DNA of 64,000 nucleotides from Oscillospiraceae bacterium (GTDB lineage Bacteria; Bacillota; Clostridia; Oscillospirales; Acutalibacteraceae), in the NCBI GenBank assembly GCA_015066105.1, contig SVOY01000015.1, positions 1 through 64,000 on the forward strand, in the 5' to 3' direction. The position numbers and the translations under genes were made by a program. The notes beneath the pieces are model-generated. The model worked only from the letters and a program-made list of their open reading frames with translations. It was not told the DNA's origin and made no database searches. Each line of letters opens with the position of its first letter. Positions within the stretch are counted from its first letter, which is position 1. Below, piece after piece: positions 36,261-46,474 of the stretch.

Positions 36261-37478
36261 TTATTTTTGTTTGTAGCTTTCTAAAAATGCCTCAAGCTTG
36301 TCCATAGCTTTTTTAAGACGGGGTATTTCAGGAAGATATACAATTCTGAAGTGGTCGGGCTTGTGCCAGTTAAAGCCTGAACCGCAGGTGATGAGCACAC
36401 CTGTTTCCTTTAAAAGGTCAAGGGCAAATTGCTCGTCATCGGTTATGTTAAACTTTTCTGTATCAATCTTCGGGAAAATATAAAAGGCACCTTTGGGCTT
36501 GACGGCGGTAATTCCGTCCATGGCGTTAAGCCGCTCATAAACATATTCTCTCTGAAGGTAAAGTCTGCCGTCATCCTTAAAGTGTTTCTGTGCCTCCTGT
36601 GAGCCGCCAAGGGCAGTCTGTATAACGCTCTGAGCGGGAACATTGGAGCAAAGGCGCATTGTTGAAAGCAGATTGAGTCCTTCTATGTAGCCTTGAGCCC
36701 TTGATTTGTCACCGGCAAGACACATCCAGCCTGCACGGTAGCCTGCAACATAGTGTGACTTCGAAAGTCCGTTAAAGCACAGCGTAAGCAGGTCGGGGGC
36801 AAAGGAGGCGATAGCAGTATGCTTTTCGCCCTGATAAACAAGGCGGTCGTAGATTTCATCAGCAAAAATTATAAGCTCGTTTTCTCTTGCAATCTGTACT
36901 ATGCCTTTAAGCAATTCGTCAGAATAAACTGCACCCGTGGGGTTGTTGGGGTTAATAACAACAATTCCCTTCGTATTTTCAGTAATTTTGCTTTTGATAT
37001 CCTCCAGGTCCGGAAACCATTCATTTTCCTCATCGCACAGATAATGCACCGCTTTACCGCCGGCAAGAGTAACCGCTGCCGTCCACAGGGGGTAATCCGG
37101 CATGGGGACAAGAATTTCGTCTCCGTTGTTGATAAGTGCCTGCATAGAAAGTGTGATAAGCTCACTTACGCCGTTGCCTGTATAAATATCGTCAACCTGA
37201 ACATTGGGGATATTTTTTGTCTGGCAGTACTGCATAATGGCCTTTCTCGCACTGTAAAGCCCTTTTGAGTCAGAATAGCCCTGGGTGTTTCTGAGATTAT
37301 AAATCATATCCACGGTAATCTCATGGGGTGCCTTGAAGTTGAAGGGCGCAGGATTACCGATATTGAGCTTTATGATATGTGCGCCTTCCATTTCAAGTCT
37401 TGATGCTTCCTGAAGTACACGGCCTCTGATTTCGTAGCGTACATTATCAAGCTTGTTTGATTTGTCAAATGTTCTCAT
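36261..37478 (-). CDS. pyridoxal-phosphate aminotransferase (alanine/aspartate aminotransferase-like)
   Basis: 405 aa; VVINPNNPTGAVYSDELL, FNGLSKSHYVAGYRAGWM. Confidence 0.93.
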   Translation of the reverse strand: MRTFDKSNKLDNVRYEIRGRVLQEASRLEMEGAHIIKLNIGNPAPFNFKAPHEITVDMIYNLRNTQGYSDSKGLYSARKAIMQYCQTKNIPNVQVDDIYTGNGVSELITLSMQALINNGDEILVPMPDYPLWTAAVTLAGGKAVHYLCDEENEWFPDLEDIKSKITENTKGIVVINPNNPTGAVYSDELLKGIVQIARENELIIFADEIYDRLVYQGEKHTAIASFAPDLLTLCFNGLSKSHYVAGYRAGWMCLAGDKSRAQGYIEGLNLLSTMRLCSNVPAQSVIQTALGGSQEAQKHFKDDGRLYLQREYVYERLNAMDGITAVKPKGAFYIFPKIDTEKFNITDDEQFALDLLKETGVLITCGSGFNWHKPDHFRIVYLPEIPRLKKAMDKLEAFLESYKQK

Positions 37479-37520
37479 ATTTTACCTTCTTTAAATTCAA
37501 ATACATCAGAGTTTAAAAGC

Positions 37521-38867
37521 CTACTCTTCGGCATCGGATTGCTCAACGGGAGTTATTTCAACCCTGACCTTGCCGATTCTTCTCTCCTCAACGTTGAGAA
37601 TGGTGAGCTTTATGTTTTCGTGAATAACCTCGTTCATATCGCCGTCCTTGGGAAGAAAGCCGAGCTGGCTTATTATAAAGCCGCCGAGGGTATCGTAATC
37701 GCCTTCGGGGATAATCTCTCCCACAAGCTCATTTACCTCTTCAATGTAGGCCGTGCCGTCAACGGTGAAAACGTTTTCGCTTTCTTCAACAATTTCCTCT
37801 TCCTCGTCGTCGTATTCGTCACGGATGTTACCCATAATCTCCTCAACGAGGTCCTCCATGGTTACAATGCCTGCCGTGCCGCCGTATTCGTCAACAACAA
37901 CCGCCATCTGCACTCTTTCCTCGGTCATTTCACCAAAGAGCTTACCGCAGTTTTTGCTGAAGGGAACATAGTAGGCCGGGCGCATAACGTCTGCCGGCTT
38001 TTTGTCCTCGGGCAGAGCCTTTGAAACGTATTTGAGCAAATCCTTGATATAGATAACGCCGATAATATTGTCCTGGTCCTCGTGGTAAACGGGAATTCTT
38101 GAATAGCCGTGCTCAATGGAAAGGTTGACAACATCCTCAAGAGAATCCGTATCCTCAACGGCAACCATATCCGTTCTGTGGGTCATAACGTCTGAAACGT
38201 CGATATCGTCAAACTCAAAGATGTTGTTAATCATCTCTGCCTGAAGGTTTTCTATAACACCCTTTTCCTCGCCGACGTCAACCATCATAAGGATTTCCTC
38301 TTCGGTAACAACCTCTTCGTTGGCATTGGGATCAAAGCCTAAAAGGCGGACAACGCAGTTGGTTGAAAATGAAAGTATCCTTACAAAGGGAGAGGCAACC
38401 TTTTTTACAACAAGGAGAATTCCTACAACGGCAAAGGCAATTTTTTCGGGCTTTTGCATACCGATTCTCTTCGGTGCAAGCTCACCGAGTACAAGTGAGA
38501 AGTAGGACATCACAAGGGTGATGATAACAACCGAGGCACCGCTGATAATGCCGCTGAAGCTTTCCATAGCGGGGCTTATTGACAAAATAGCCTCGGTAAG
38601 CATCTGGGCAAAGGTGGTTGATGCACTTGCAGAGGTAAGGAAGCCTGCAAGGGTTACACCTATCTGAATGGTGGAAAGGAAATTGCTCGGATTTTCTGTG
38701 AGCTTTTTAACCTTCTGTGCCTTTTTGTTGCCGTCCTCCGCCTGCTTGTCAATCATATTGTCGTTAAGAGAAATGATTGCAATTTCGCTCATTGCGAAAA
38801 AGGCGTTGACTAAGATAAGTACGAACAGTAAAAGAATTTTGATGATTAGACTGCCGGGGTCATCCAT
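37521..38867 (-). CDS. hemolysin C/CorC-like protein with CNNM and CBS domains
   Basis: 448 aa; CNNM N-terminus, DVMTHRTDMVAVED, VVDEYGGTAGIVTMEDLVEEIMGNIRDEYD. Confidence 0.94.
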   Translation of the reverse strand: MDDPGSLIIKILLLFVLILVNAFFAMSEIAIISLNDNMIDKQAEDGNKKAQKVKKLTENPSNFLSTIQIGVTLAGFLTSASASTTFAQMLTEAILSISPAMESFSGIISGASVVIITLVMSYFSLVLGELAPKRIGMQKPEKIAFAVVGILLVVKKVASPFVRILSFSTNCVVRLLGFDPNANEEVVTEEEILMMVDVGEEKGVIENLQAEMINNIFEFDDIDVSDVMTHRTDMVAVEDTDSLEDVVNLSIEHGYSRIPVYHEDQDNIIGVIYIKDLLKYVSKALPEDKKPADVMRPAYYVPFSKNCGKLFGEMTEERVQMAVVVDEYGGTAGIVTMEDLVEEIMGNIRDEYDDEEEEIVEESENVFTVDGTAYIEEVNELVGEIIPEGDYDTLGGFIISQLGFLPKDGDMNEVIHENIKLTILNVEERRIGKVRVEITPVEQSDAEE

Positions 38868-38995
38868 TTTGGACCTGGCTCCTTTCGGTTTTAAAAGTAT
38901 TTATATATCTTTTTGATATATCAATTTTATATTATAGCATATTATGTAATAAAAATCAAGTTGTAAGGGCGGCAAGCTGCCGCCCTCAATTTCTG

Positions 38996-39769
38996 TCACT
39001 GTAAAAAATTATAATATGTAGGCTCGTCCGTATCGTCCCATGCTTCTTCAAAAACAAACTCTTCTGATATGACCTTGCCGTACATCAGCGTTTCTATTTT
39101 CGGTAAATAGGGTCTTATTGAATCGTGATAGTTTTCGTAAATATATAATGGGACATTTCCTCTTATGTAAACATCGCCTATTACATTTTTTTCAATTCCT
39201 TTTTCTTTTACGGTGCTGTCAACTCCGTCAATTATTCTGTTCCACAGCTCATCGTCGCAGGGATTTCCGAAATCATAGCTGTAGCCGTCCTCAAACTCAA
39301 CGGAATAAATAAAGTCGAGGTAAGCGGTTGCGCCCCACTTGTGTACGCTTGCGTTTGCCTTGAGTCCTGCCGTTACCTTTTCGGCATCCTCAAACCTGTA
39401 AACCTCGGTGACCTGACCGATTAAGTTGTGCTTTGTAATGGTTTCAGCGGTGATTTCTGTTCTTGACGGATACTCGGCAAAGGGCAGAATAATTAAAATT
39501 GCCAGACCCAGGCAATAATAAGCAATGCCTCGTTTGGTCATCATAAGATATTTGTTGTGCCTGAAGAATACAACGGCGTCTACAAAAAAGGGTATGGCAA
39601 GACAGTATACAACATATTCCCATAAGCCCCAAAATTCATAAATGGTATTTTCTGAGTTTTTGAAAAAGATATCATCGACAGAAAAAGGGGAGTGATAACG
39701 CAGGGCGATATAAGCCGCAACAGCGACAAAAAATAGATTTCTGAAGGTTTTTACTTTCACTGACTTCAC
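38996..39769 (-). CDS. hypothetical membrane protein
   Basis: 257 aa with 3 N-terminal hydrophobic segments. Confidence 0.7.
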   Translation of the reverse strand: MKSVKVKTFRNLFFVAVAAYIALRYHSPFSVDDIFFKNSENTIYEFWGLWEYVVYCLAIPFFVDAVVFFRHNKYLMMTKRGIAYYCLGLAILIILPFAEYPSRTEITAETITKHNLIGQVTEVYRFEDAEKVTAGLKANASVHKWGATAYLDFIYSVEFEDGYSYDFGNPCDDELWNRIIDGVDSTVKEKGIEKNVIGDVYIRGNVPLYIYENYHDSIRPYLPKIETLMYGKVISEEFVFEEAWDDTDEPTYYNFLQ

Positions 39770-39813
39770 CCTTTCTCTTTCTGCTATGGTTATATTATAA
39801 TGTACTGCATTTT

Positions 39814-39872
39814 TAAAATCAATGTAAAAAACAATACTTTCAGGATGAAAAAGTATGAAAAGTGATACTTTA
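39814..39872. repeat. ATACTTT-type palindromic intergenic element, copy 2
   Basis: aaaatcaatgtaaaaaacaatactttcaggatgaaaaagtatgaaaagtgatacttt. Confidence 0.6.
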
Positions 39873-39886
39873 GTCAGCTTATCAAT

Positions 39887-39930
39887 AAGAATACCGCTTC
39901 GGTTCTGAAGCTCGAAGCGGTACGATTTTA
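39887..39930. terminator. hairpin near the mutS2 3' end
   Basis: taccgcttcggttctgaagctcgaagcggta. Confidence 0.7.
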
Positions 39931-39994
39931 TTTATCTGACCTCGCCGGTCGGGCAATCCTTCTTGTAAGAAAGAATCAAAGCGCTTTGCTTGTT

Positions 39995-42391
39995 TTACTT
40001 AAGTGTTACTATAGTAACACCTGTTTCGCCCTCACCGTAAACGCCGAGTCTGAATGACTTTACATAACGGTTCTTACGAAGGTATTCGTGAATACCCTTG
40101 CGTAGCACACCCGTGCCCTTGCCGTGTATAACGGTGATTTCACCAAGACCGAGCCTTAATGCCTGGTCAATGTAACGGTCAACCTCCATTACGCCCTCTT
40201 CAACGTTTTTGCCCCTGAGGTCACAGCGTGTCTGTGCCTCGCTGCCGGGGGAGAACACTCTTTCCGTGCGGTTCGGCACGTTGCGGGGCTTCTGATTGCC
40301 TTTGTGCTGCTTACCCTTTTCAATCAGCCTTAAGTTGCTTTCGGGGGTGCGCATTTTCATTATGCCGGCCATAATTTCAACGTTGCCCTTTCTGTCCTTA
40401 AGGGCAGTTACGGTTGCCGTCTTACCCATATCGGCAACAAGCACCTCGTCGCCTATTTTAAGCTCACGGGGCAGAACATAGTTTTCGTCCTCAATAACGG
40501 CGGCAACAACGGGATTTGTTATATCGTCAAAGTTTGCAAAGCCCTTTTTCATCATCTGACGTGCCTTGCGCAGCATTTCTGCCTTGTCGGCGTTTTTGTC
40601 GCTCTGCTTTTTAAGCTGTTCAAGCTCCTGAGTCAGTGCCATTGCGCTTCGCTTTGCCTGCTCAACAATTTTAAGTGCCTGGCTCTGTGCCTTTTCAAGC
40701 TCCTTTTTGCGCAGGCTTTCAATGTCGTCCTTGAGCTTTTGTGCCTCGGCCTTTTCCCTTTCGGCCTCTGCCTTGAGGCTGTCGGCAATTTCTTTTTGCT
40801 TTTCAAACTCCTGTCGGCTTACCTCAAGGTTCTGAAGCACATTTTCAAACTGTGTGCTTTCCTTTGAAACAAGCTGCTTTGCTCTTTCAATAACATTTTT
40901 TTCCATGCCGAGCCTGAGCGATATTGCAAAGGCGTTTGAGCGGCCCGGTGTGCCGATTAAAAGGCGATAGGTTGGCTTTAATGACTGCACGTCAAACTCG
41001 CAGCTGCCGTTTTCAATTCTCGGCGTTTCAAGGGCGTAGGCCTTAAGCTCCGCATAGTGGGTTGTGGCGGCAATTTTTGCACCCTTTTCATGCAGCTTTT
41101 CAAGTATGGAAATAGCAAGTGCCGCACCCTCAACGGGGTCTGTGCCCGCACCTAATTCGTCAATAAGCACAAGGCTTTTTTCGTCGGCCTTTTCTATAAT
41201 ATCAATTATATTCACCATATGTGACGAGAAGGTGGAAAGGCTTTGCTCAATGCTCTGCTCGTCGCCTATATCGGCAAGAATATTGTCAAAAACGGAGATT
41301 TCGCTCTGATCCCTTACGGGGAGCATAAGGCCGCACATTGCCATAAGTGACAAAAGTCCCACGGTTTTGATTGAAACGGTTTTACCGCCCGTGTTGGGGC
41401 CCGTGATAATAAGAGTATCAAAGTCTCTGCCAAGATAAATATCCGTTGCAACAACCTTTTTTTTATCAATAAGGGGGTGGCGTGCACTTTTTAAATTGAT
41501 TATGCCCTTGTCGTTGAGTATGGGCATAGTCGCCTTCATATCATAGGCAAGCTTTGCCTTGGCAAAAATAAGGTTGAGCTCAACGGCACATTCATAGGAG
41601 CCTTTTATGCCCCGGTAGAAGGAGCCTGCTTCAACGGAGAGCTCAAAGAGTATCCGCTCAATTTCGTCACGCTCCTTGCCCTGGAGCACCTTGATTTCGT
41701 TGTTTGCCTCAACAACTGCGGCAGGCTCAACAAAAACCGTTGAACCGCTTGAGGAGGTATCGTGCACAAGGCCGCTGATTTCATTGCGGTGCTCTATTTT
41801 AACGGGCACAACATATCTGCCGTTACGCATTGTAACAATATTTTCGCGCAGATATTTCTGAATGTTGGGTGAGCGTGTCATTTTGTCAAGGTGGTCACGC
41901 ACCTTTGATGAGGCAACGCGGATTTTACGCCTTATATCGTAAAGGGCAGGGGAGGCGTTGTCGCTCATTTCCTCCTCGCTGATAATTGCCGAGGTGATTT
42001 TGTCCTCAAGGTATTTGTTGGGTGCCAGGGTGTAAAAATATGTATCAATTGAGGTGGTGATGCCGCTGTTGCGGCTTTTCCATTCACTTAACGAGCGGAT
42101 AACACGAAGCACCTCTGCAATGTCTAAAAGCTCACGCATATTAAGCACACTGCCTGCGTTTGCACGTGAAAGGCAGTTGTTTACGTTTTTGAGTCCGCCG
42201 AAGGAGGGTGCACCGAACTTTGCCATAAGCATATAGGCATCGTCTGTCTGCTGTAAAAGCACCCTTGCAAGGGAAAGGTTGTGCTCGGGCTTAAGGCTCT
42301 CGGCACCTTCTCTTGCATCGGCGCAGGAGGTGAACTCGGCAAGGCGCAGAAGTATTTTGTCAAGCTCAAGGGCTTTATAGTGTTTGTTCAT
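39995..42391 (-). CDS. mutS2: endonuclease MutS2 with Smr domain
   Basis: 798 aa; TGPNTGGKTVSIKTVGLLSLMA, DLRGKNVEEGVMEVDRYIDQALRLGLGEITVIHGKGTGVLRKGIHEYLR. Confidence 0.97.
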   Translation of the reverse strand: MNKHYKALELDKILLRLAEFTSCADAREGAESLKPEHNLSLARVLLQQTDDAYMLMAKFGAPSFGGLKNVNNCLSRANAGSVLNMRELLDIAEVLRVIRSLSEWKSRNSGITTSIDTYFYTLAPNKYLEDKITSAIISEEEMSDNASPALYDIRRKIRVASSKVRDHLDKMTRSPNIQKYLRENIVTMRNGRYVVPVKIEHRNEISGLVHDTSSSGSTVFVEPAAVVEANNEIKVLQGKERDEIERILFELSVEAGSFYRGIKGSYECAVELNLIFAKAKLAYDMKATMPILNDKGIINLKSARHPLIDKKKVVATDIYLGRDFDTLIITGPNTGGKTVSIKTVGLLSLMAMCGLMLPVRDQSEISVFDNILADIGDEQSIEQSLSTFSSHMVNIIDIIEKADEKSLVLIDELGAGTDPVEGAALAISILEKLHEKGAKIAATTHYAELKAYALETPRIENGSCEFDVQSLKPTYRLLIGTPGRSNAFAISLRLGMEKNVIERAKQLVSKESTQFENVLQNLEVSRQEFEKQKEIADSLKAEAEREKAEAQKLKDDIESLRKKELEKAQSQALKIVEQAKRSAMALTQELEQLKKQSDKNADKAEMLRKARQMMKKGFANFDDITNPVVAAVIEDENYVLPRELKIGDEVLVADMGKTATVTALKDRKGNVEIMAGIMKMRTPESNLRLIEKGKQHKGNQKPRNVPNRTERVFSPGSEAQTRCDLRGKNVEEGVMEVDRYIDQALRLGLGEITVIHGKGTGVLRKGIHEYLRKNRYVKSFRLGVYGEGETGVTIVTLK

Positions 42392-42413
42392 AATGTCACC
42401 TCTTTTATCGGTG

Positions 42414-43166
42414 TTAATATTCCGTCATTTTTTTATAAAAATCAAGGGTTCTGAACCGCTTGCCCGTAACGGACAAGAGATATTTTTCCGTATTTGAGCT
42501 AAGCTCAAGCAGAGCCTCGGGCGGCAGGGTGAAGCTGAAAATTTTTCCGCCTTCGCTGAAGCAGATGTGCCTCATTGCCGCAAGCACGCCGGGAGAGATT
42601 CCGCTGAGCTTTTTAGGCTGTGTGCCGCGGCAGTTTTCACAGAATATTTCTCCCGAGAAGGTGTCAAAATACATTTTTTCACCCTCATAAACGCCGCATT
42701 TGCTGCAGCCTACAAGCTGAGGCATATAGCCTGAGAGTGTCAGCATACGCAGCTCGGCAACGGCTTTGATAAGAGAAATGCTTTTGTTGCCCGAGGAGAG
42801 AAGATGAAGGCTGTTTAAAATAAGCGGCAGGAATTCACCTGCCTGCTCCTCTCTCGGGCCGAGCTCGTCTGTCAGCTCACAGAGATACTGTGCAAGGCAG
42901 AGGGTGACAATATCCCGTCTGAGCTCAAAAAAAACGTTTATCGGTGTTGCTTCCTTTATGTAGAAATTCCCCTTTTTATTTTTTTCAAGGGAAAAATCGG
43001 AGTAGCAGAGCAAATCTGCAGAGGATACGTTTTTGCTTTTAGGGCTTTTTGCGCCGTTGACAAAGGTGCTTATCACGCCTGCCTTATCCGTAAGCAGAGT
43101 GATAAGCTTGTCTCCCGCGGCGGCTTCACGCTCACGGATTACTATACCATTCGTTCTCATTGTCAT
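42414..43166 (-). CDS. recO: DNA repair protein RecO
   Basis: MTMRTNGIVIREREAAAGDKLITLLTDKAGVISTFVNGAKSPKSK; CSKCG...CENC zinc motif; start trimmed from the ORF-track start at 43232. Confidence 0.92.
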   Translation of the reverse strand: MTMRTNGIVIREREAAAGDKLITLLTDKAGVISTFVNGAKSPKSKNVSSADLLCYSDFSLEKNKKGNFYIKEATPINVFFELRRDIVTLCLAQYLCELTDELGPREEQAGEFLPLILNSLHLLSSGNKSISLIKAVAELRMLTLSGYMPQLVGCSKCGVYEGEKMYFDTFSGEIFCENCRGTQPKKLSGISPGVLAAMRHICFSEGGKIFSFTLPPEALLELSSNTEKYLLSVTGKRFRTLDFYKKMTEY

Positions 43167-43311
43167 AATCGCAATCCTCTCCGTTAGGACATTCGGGGTA
43201 AAGCTCGTCGGCAAATTCCCCCTCGTTTTCACGTTCCGCTTTTCTGTAGCGAAGGTAGTCGGAAACCTTTCCCGTGCGGATGAATTTATCCCATAACGCT
43301 TTTTTGTCCAT
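43132..43311 (-). CDS. YqzL-like small conserved protein, 59 aa: MDKKALWDKFIRTGKVSDYLRYRKAERENEGEFADELYPECPNGEDCDYDNENEWYSNP
   Basis: between era and recO, overlaps the recO start; absent from the ORF track. Confidence 0.75.
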   Translation of the reverse strand: MDKKALWDKFIRTGKVSDYLRYRKAERENEGEFADELYPECPNGEDCDYDNENEWYSNP

Positions 43312-43453
43312 TCTCTGTCACCTCAACTGCAATTTTAAAGATTTTAACACGCTTTATCTTTATACTTTGCAGAAAAAGGTCTTACTAACACATTAAAAAA
43401 ATTTTTTATGTTGTCAACAAAATTGCCGTGAAAAATTTGTGCACAATTAAATA

Positions 43454-44341
43454 TCAGTCCAGACCGAAATTGTGAATAAGGCCCTCGCGGTTACGCCAAT
43501 CTTCTTTCACCTTAACCCAGCACTGAATATTGACCTGACATGAGAAAAACTTTTCCATATCCTGGCGGGCGTAGGTGGAAATACGCTTGAGGGTGGCGCC
43601 CTTTTTGCCTATGATAATGCCCTTGTGGCTTTCCTTTTCGCAGTAGATGATTGCTTCAACGTCCATGAGGTCACGGTCTGAACGTTCACGCATTTTTTCA
43701 ATGGAAACGGCAACACCGTGGGGAATCTCCTTATCAAGAAGGCGGAGCATTTTTTCACGGATAATCTCTGAGGCGAGGACTCTTTCCGGCTGGTCGGTGA
43801 GGGTATCCTCGGGGAAAAAGTGCTCCGAGGGGAAGGCAAGCTTTTCCATCTCATCAATAAGAAGGTCAATTCCGTCGCTTTTTGCCGCGGAAACGGGGAC
43901 CACCGCAGTGAAGGCGTGCATTGCAGAAAGCTCTGCAATTCTTCCGATAAGCTGAGTTTTTTCGCTTACGGTGTCAATCTTATTGATTGCAAGGATAGAA
44001 GGGGCCTTGCTCTTTTTGATTTTTTCTATAAGCTCAAGCTCACTTTCCGTAAGCTCGCCTGAGGGCTCAACAACGAAAAGGCAGGCGTCAACACCGGATA
44101 TGCTGTCACCCACGGCCTTGACCATTTTTTCACCGAGCTTTGTTCTGGGCTTGTGAAAGCCGGGGGTATCGGTGAAAACAAGCTGAGTTTCGCCCCTTGT
44201 CAGCACACCCATAATTCTTGTGCGGGTGGTCTGAGGCTTATCTGAAACTATGGCGATTTTCTGCCCGAGCACCTTGTTGAGTATTGATGATTTGCCCACG
44301 TTAGGCTTGCCTACAATGGCAATAAAAGCAGTTTTTGTCAT
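43454..44341 (-). CDS. era: GTPase Era
   Basis: 295 aa; AIVGKPNVGKSSILNKVLGQKIAIVSDKPQTTRTRIMGV; KH domain. Confidence 0.98.
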   Translation of the reverse strand: MTKTAFIAIVGKPNVGKSSILNKVLGQKIAIVSDKPQTTRTRIMGVLTRGETQLVFTDTPGFHKPRTKLGEKMVKAVGDSISGVDACLFVVEPSGELTESELELIEKIKKSKAPSILAINKIDTVSEKTQLIGRIAELSAMHAFTAVVPVSAAKSDGIDLLIDEMEKLAFPSEHFFPEDTLTDQPERVLASEIIREKMLRLLDKEIPHGVAVSIEKMRERSDRDLMDVEAIIYCEKESHKGIIIGKKGATLKRISTYARQDMEKFFSCQVNIQCWVKVKEDWRNREGLIHNFGLD

Positions 44342-44353
44342 AAAATATACCTC

Positions 44354-45559
44354 TTAATACTTTCCCGAAATATCGAAAAGAATAAAGCTCTCGCTGTTCT
44401 TTTTTACCGCACGCATATATTTACGGGAGTATTCGCTGAAATCAATAACGGGGATAAAGCCCTTGTCCTTGTTGGCGGCCTTTATATCCTCAAACATATT
44501 GAGCATTGCCGCAAAATCGGTTTTCTTGTCAAGCAGAATTTCTTCGGGGCGGTTGAGGGTGTATGCGGCAACGGCGTCAAAATCGGCAGAGCTTATGCTG
44601 CCCGAATAGAGCTTTTTGTTGCCGTTGAGGGCATCGTCGGCATTTTCGGCAATAATGAGAAAATCATCATCCTCGCTGAGAATGTCCTGCACCGATGTTA
44701 TAAAGGCTTTGAGGGCGGCATTTTTGCTTTTGAATTTTTTAACGCCCGGATAGGTTGCACCCTCGGTGTTGCCACCGTCGGGGTAATGGCATTTTTCAAG
44801 GATGAAGCCGTCAATGCCGAAGCCGTGAAGCTCCGTTATAATATCCGTAAGGTAGCTGCAGGCTTGTGCTGAGCAGGGGTTGAGCCAGGTTTTTCCCTCG
44901 CTGCCCATGGCGGTATCAATCCAGTTAACGTCGGTATCCATATATTTTACTGCAAGTGAGGGACTGTGAGAGGGGATTGTGTTGTCAAGAAAGCAGAAAA
45001 TCCTTGCCGCCACGGTGATATTTTCCTTGCTGAAAAGGCTCAGCGCCTCTCTTACGGTGTTATTGTCAAAAATTGCGCACTTTGCGTTGATGGCGTGAGG
45101 GTTGAGCGAGCTGTAGCAGAGCTTGCCGTTTTCCGTTTTGAAGTCAATTACAACACCGTTGCAGTCCTTGCGTTCAATTTTTTTTATGAAAGACCTGATA
45201 TAAAAGGTGTCGCCAAGCTTTTCATAGGGCATATAAAGGGCACGGAAGCCGCCGTCCTCAAGGGCAGACAGCTCGTTTTCAACGTAGGTAACCGAGGAGT
45301 CCTCCCCCTCGGGGACCTTATAGGATATGTCAAGAAGCAGCCTTACGCAGAAAAAGGAAAGGCAGACTATTCCCGTTGCCATAAGCGCGTACAGGATTTT
45401 TTTTGTGTGCTCGGATTTGAAGCGCAGATGAATACGCCTTTTAAGAGGAATGTTACCTGCAGGATATTCCCTTGAAAAGGTGTAATAGCTGTTTCTTACC
45501 CTGGGTCGGTTATCCTTGTAGGGCGTTTTCGCCTTCGGTAGGAATTTTTTTATGTTCAT
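44354..45559 (-). CDS. putative glycoside hydrolase (DUF4015-like), membrane anchored
   Basis: 401 aa; TM segment; GVVIDFKTENGKLCYSS, FGIDGFILEKCHYPDGG. Confidence 0.78.
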   Translation of the reverse strand: MNIKKFLPKAKTPYKDNRPRVRNSYYTFSREYPAGNIPLKRRIHLRFKSEHTKKILYALMATGIVCLSFFCVRLLLDISYKVPEGEDSSVTYVENELSALEDGGFRALYMPYEKLGDTFYIRSFIKKIERKDCNGVVIDFKTENGKLCYSSLNPHAINAKCAIFDNNTVREALSLFSKENITVAARIFCFLDNTIPSHSPSLAVKYMDTDVNWIDTAMGSEGKTWLNPCSAQACSYLTDIITELHGFGIDGFILEKCHYPDGGNTEGATYPGVKKFKSKNAALKAFITSVQDILSEDDDFLIIAENADDALNGNKKLYSGSISSADFDAVAAYTLNRPEEILLDKKTDFAAMLNMFEDIKAANKDKGFIPVIDFSEYSRKYMRAVKKNSESFILFDISGKY

Positions 45560-45580
45560 CGGTTTTACCTTCCGTGGATT

Positions 45581-46243
45581 TTAAAAATACTTTGCGGCCT
45601 TGCTGCGAAGCTCTGCTATGGTTTTTGTAGGGTCTTCACTGCCGAAAATTGCCGAGCCTGCAACAAGCACGTTTGCGCCTGCCTTTGCGGCGGCTTCAAC
45701 GGTTTCAAGCGAAATGCCGCCGTCAACCTGAACATCAATATCAAGACCTCTTTTTGCACATTCTGCACGAAGGGCAACAATCTTATCCATCATATCAGCC
45801 ATAAAGGACTGTCCGCCGAAGCCGGGCTCAACGGTCATTACAAGCACCATGCCAAGCTTGTCAAGGTAGGGATAAACTGCCTCAACGGGGGTGCCGGGCT
45901 TTACTGCAAGGGCGGCAATTTTGCCGCTTTCACGGATAAGGTCAAGGGTTTCGTCAATGGGGGAGTCGCACTCAACGTGGAAGCAGATAAGGTCTGCACC
46001 CGCCTTGATGAAATCGGGAATATATTTTTTGGGATCGCTTATCATAAGGTGACAGTCGAAAACGAGGTCTGAGCATTTGCGCAGACATTTTACAAGGGGA
46101 GCACCGAGGGTTATGTTGGGCACAAAGTGGCCGTCCATAACGTCTATATGAAGCCAGTCTGCCCCGCATTTTTTCATGTTTTCAAATTCCTCACCCATTT
46201 TTGAATAGTCGCAGGAAAGAATTGACGGTGAAATCTTAATCAT
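45581..46243 (-). CDS. rpe: ribulose-phosphate 3-epimerase
   Basis: 220 aa; ISPSILSCDYSKMGEE, WLHIDVMDGHFVPNITLG, MTVEPGFGGQSF. Confidence 0.97.
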   Translation of the reverse strand: MIKISPSILSCDYSKMGEEFENMKKCGADWLHIDVMDGHFVPNITLGAPLVKCLRKCSDLVFDCHLMISDPKKYIPDFIKAGADLICFHVECDSPIDETLDLIRESGKIAALAVKPGTPVEAVYPYLDKLGMVLVMTVEPGFGGQSFMADMMDKIVALRAECAKRGLDIDVQVDGGISLETVEAAAKAGANVLVAGSAIFGSEDPTKTIAELRSKAAKYF

Positions 46244-46474
46244 ATTTATACCTCTCTTTTACTTGATTGAGCGTTACATAATTTTTCATTCTATTATATC
46301 AATTATAACGCTGAAAATCAAGCACAGTGCAAAAAATCCGCTTGCAAATTTTACTTTTTTGCACAAATTTCTCTACACGTATTTACAAACGCAACATAAT
46401 GTTGTATTATTATAATCAGCTTTATATAAAGTGCCGTACAAACGGCAGATAACAGAGAAAAGGAAGTAAATGCT

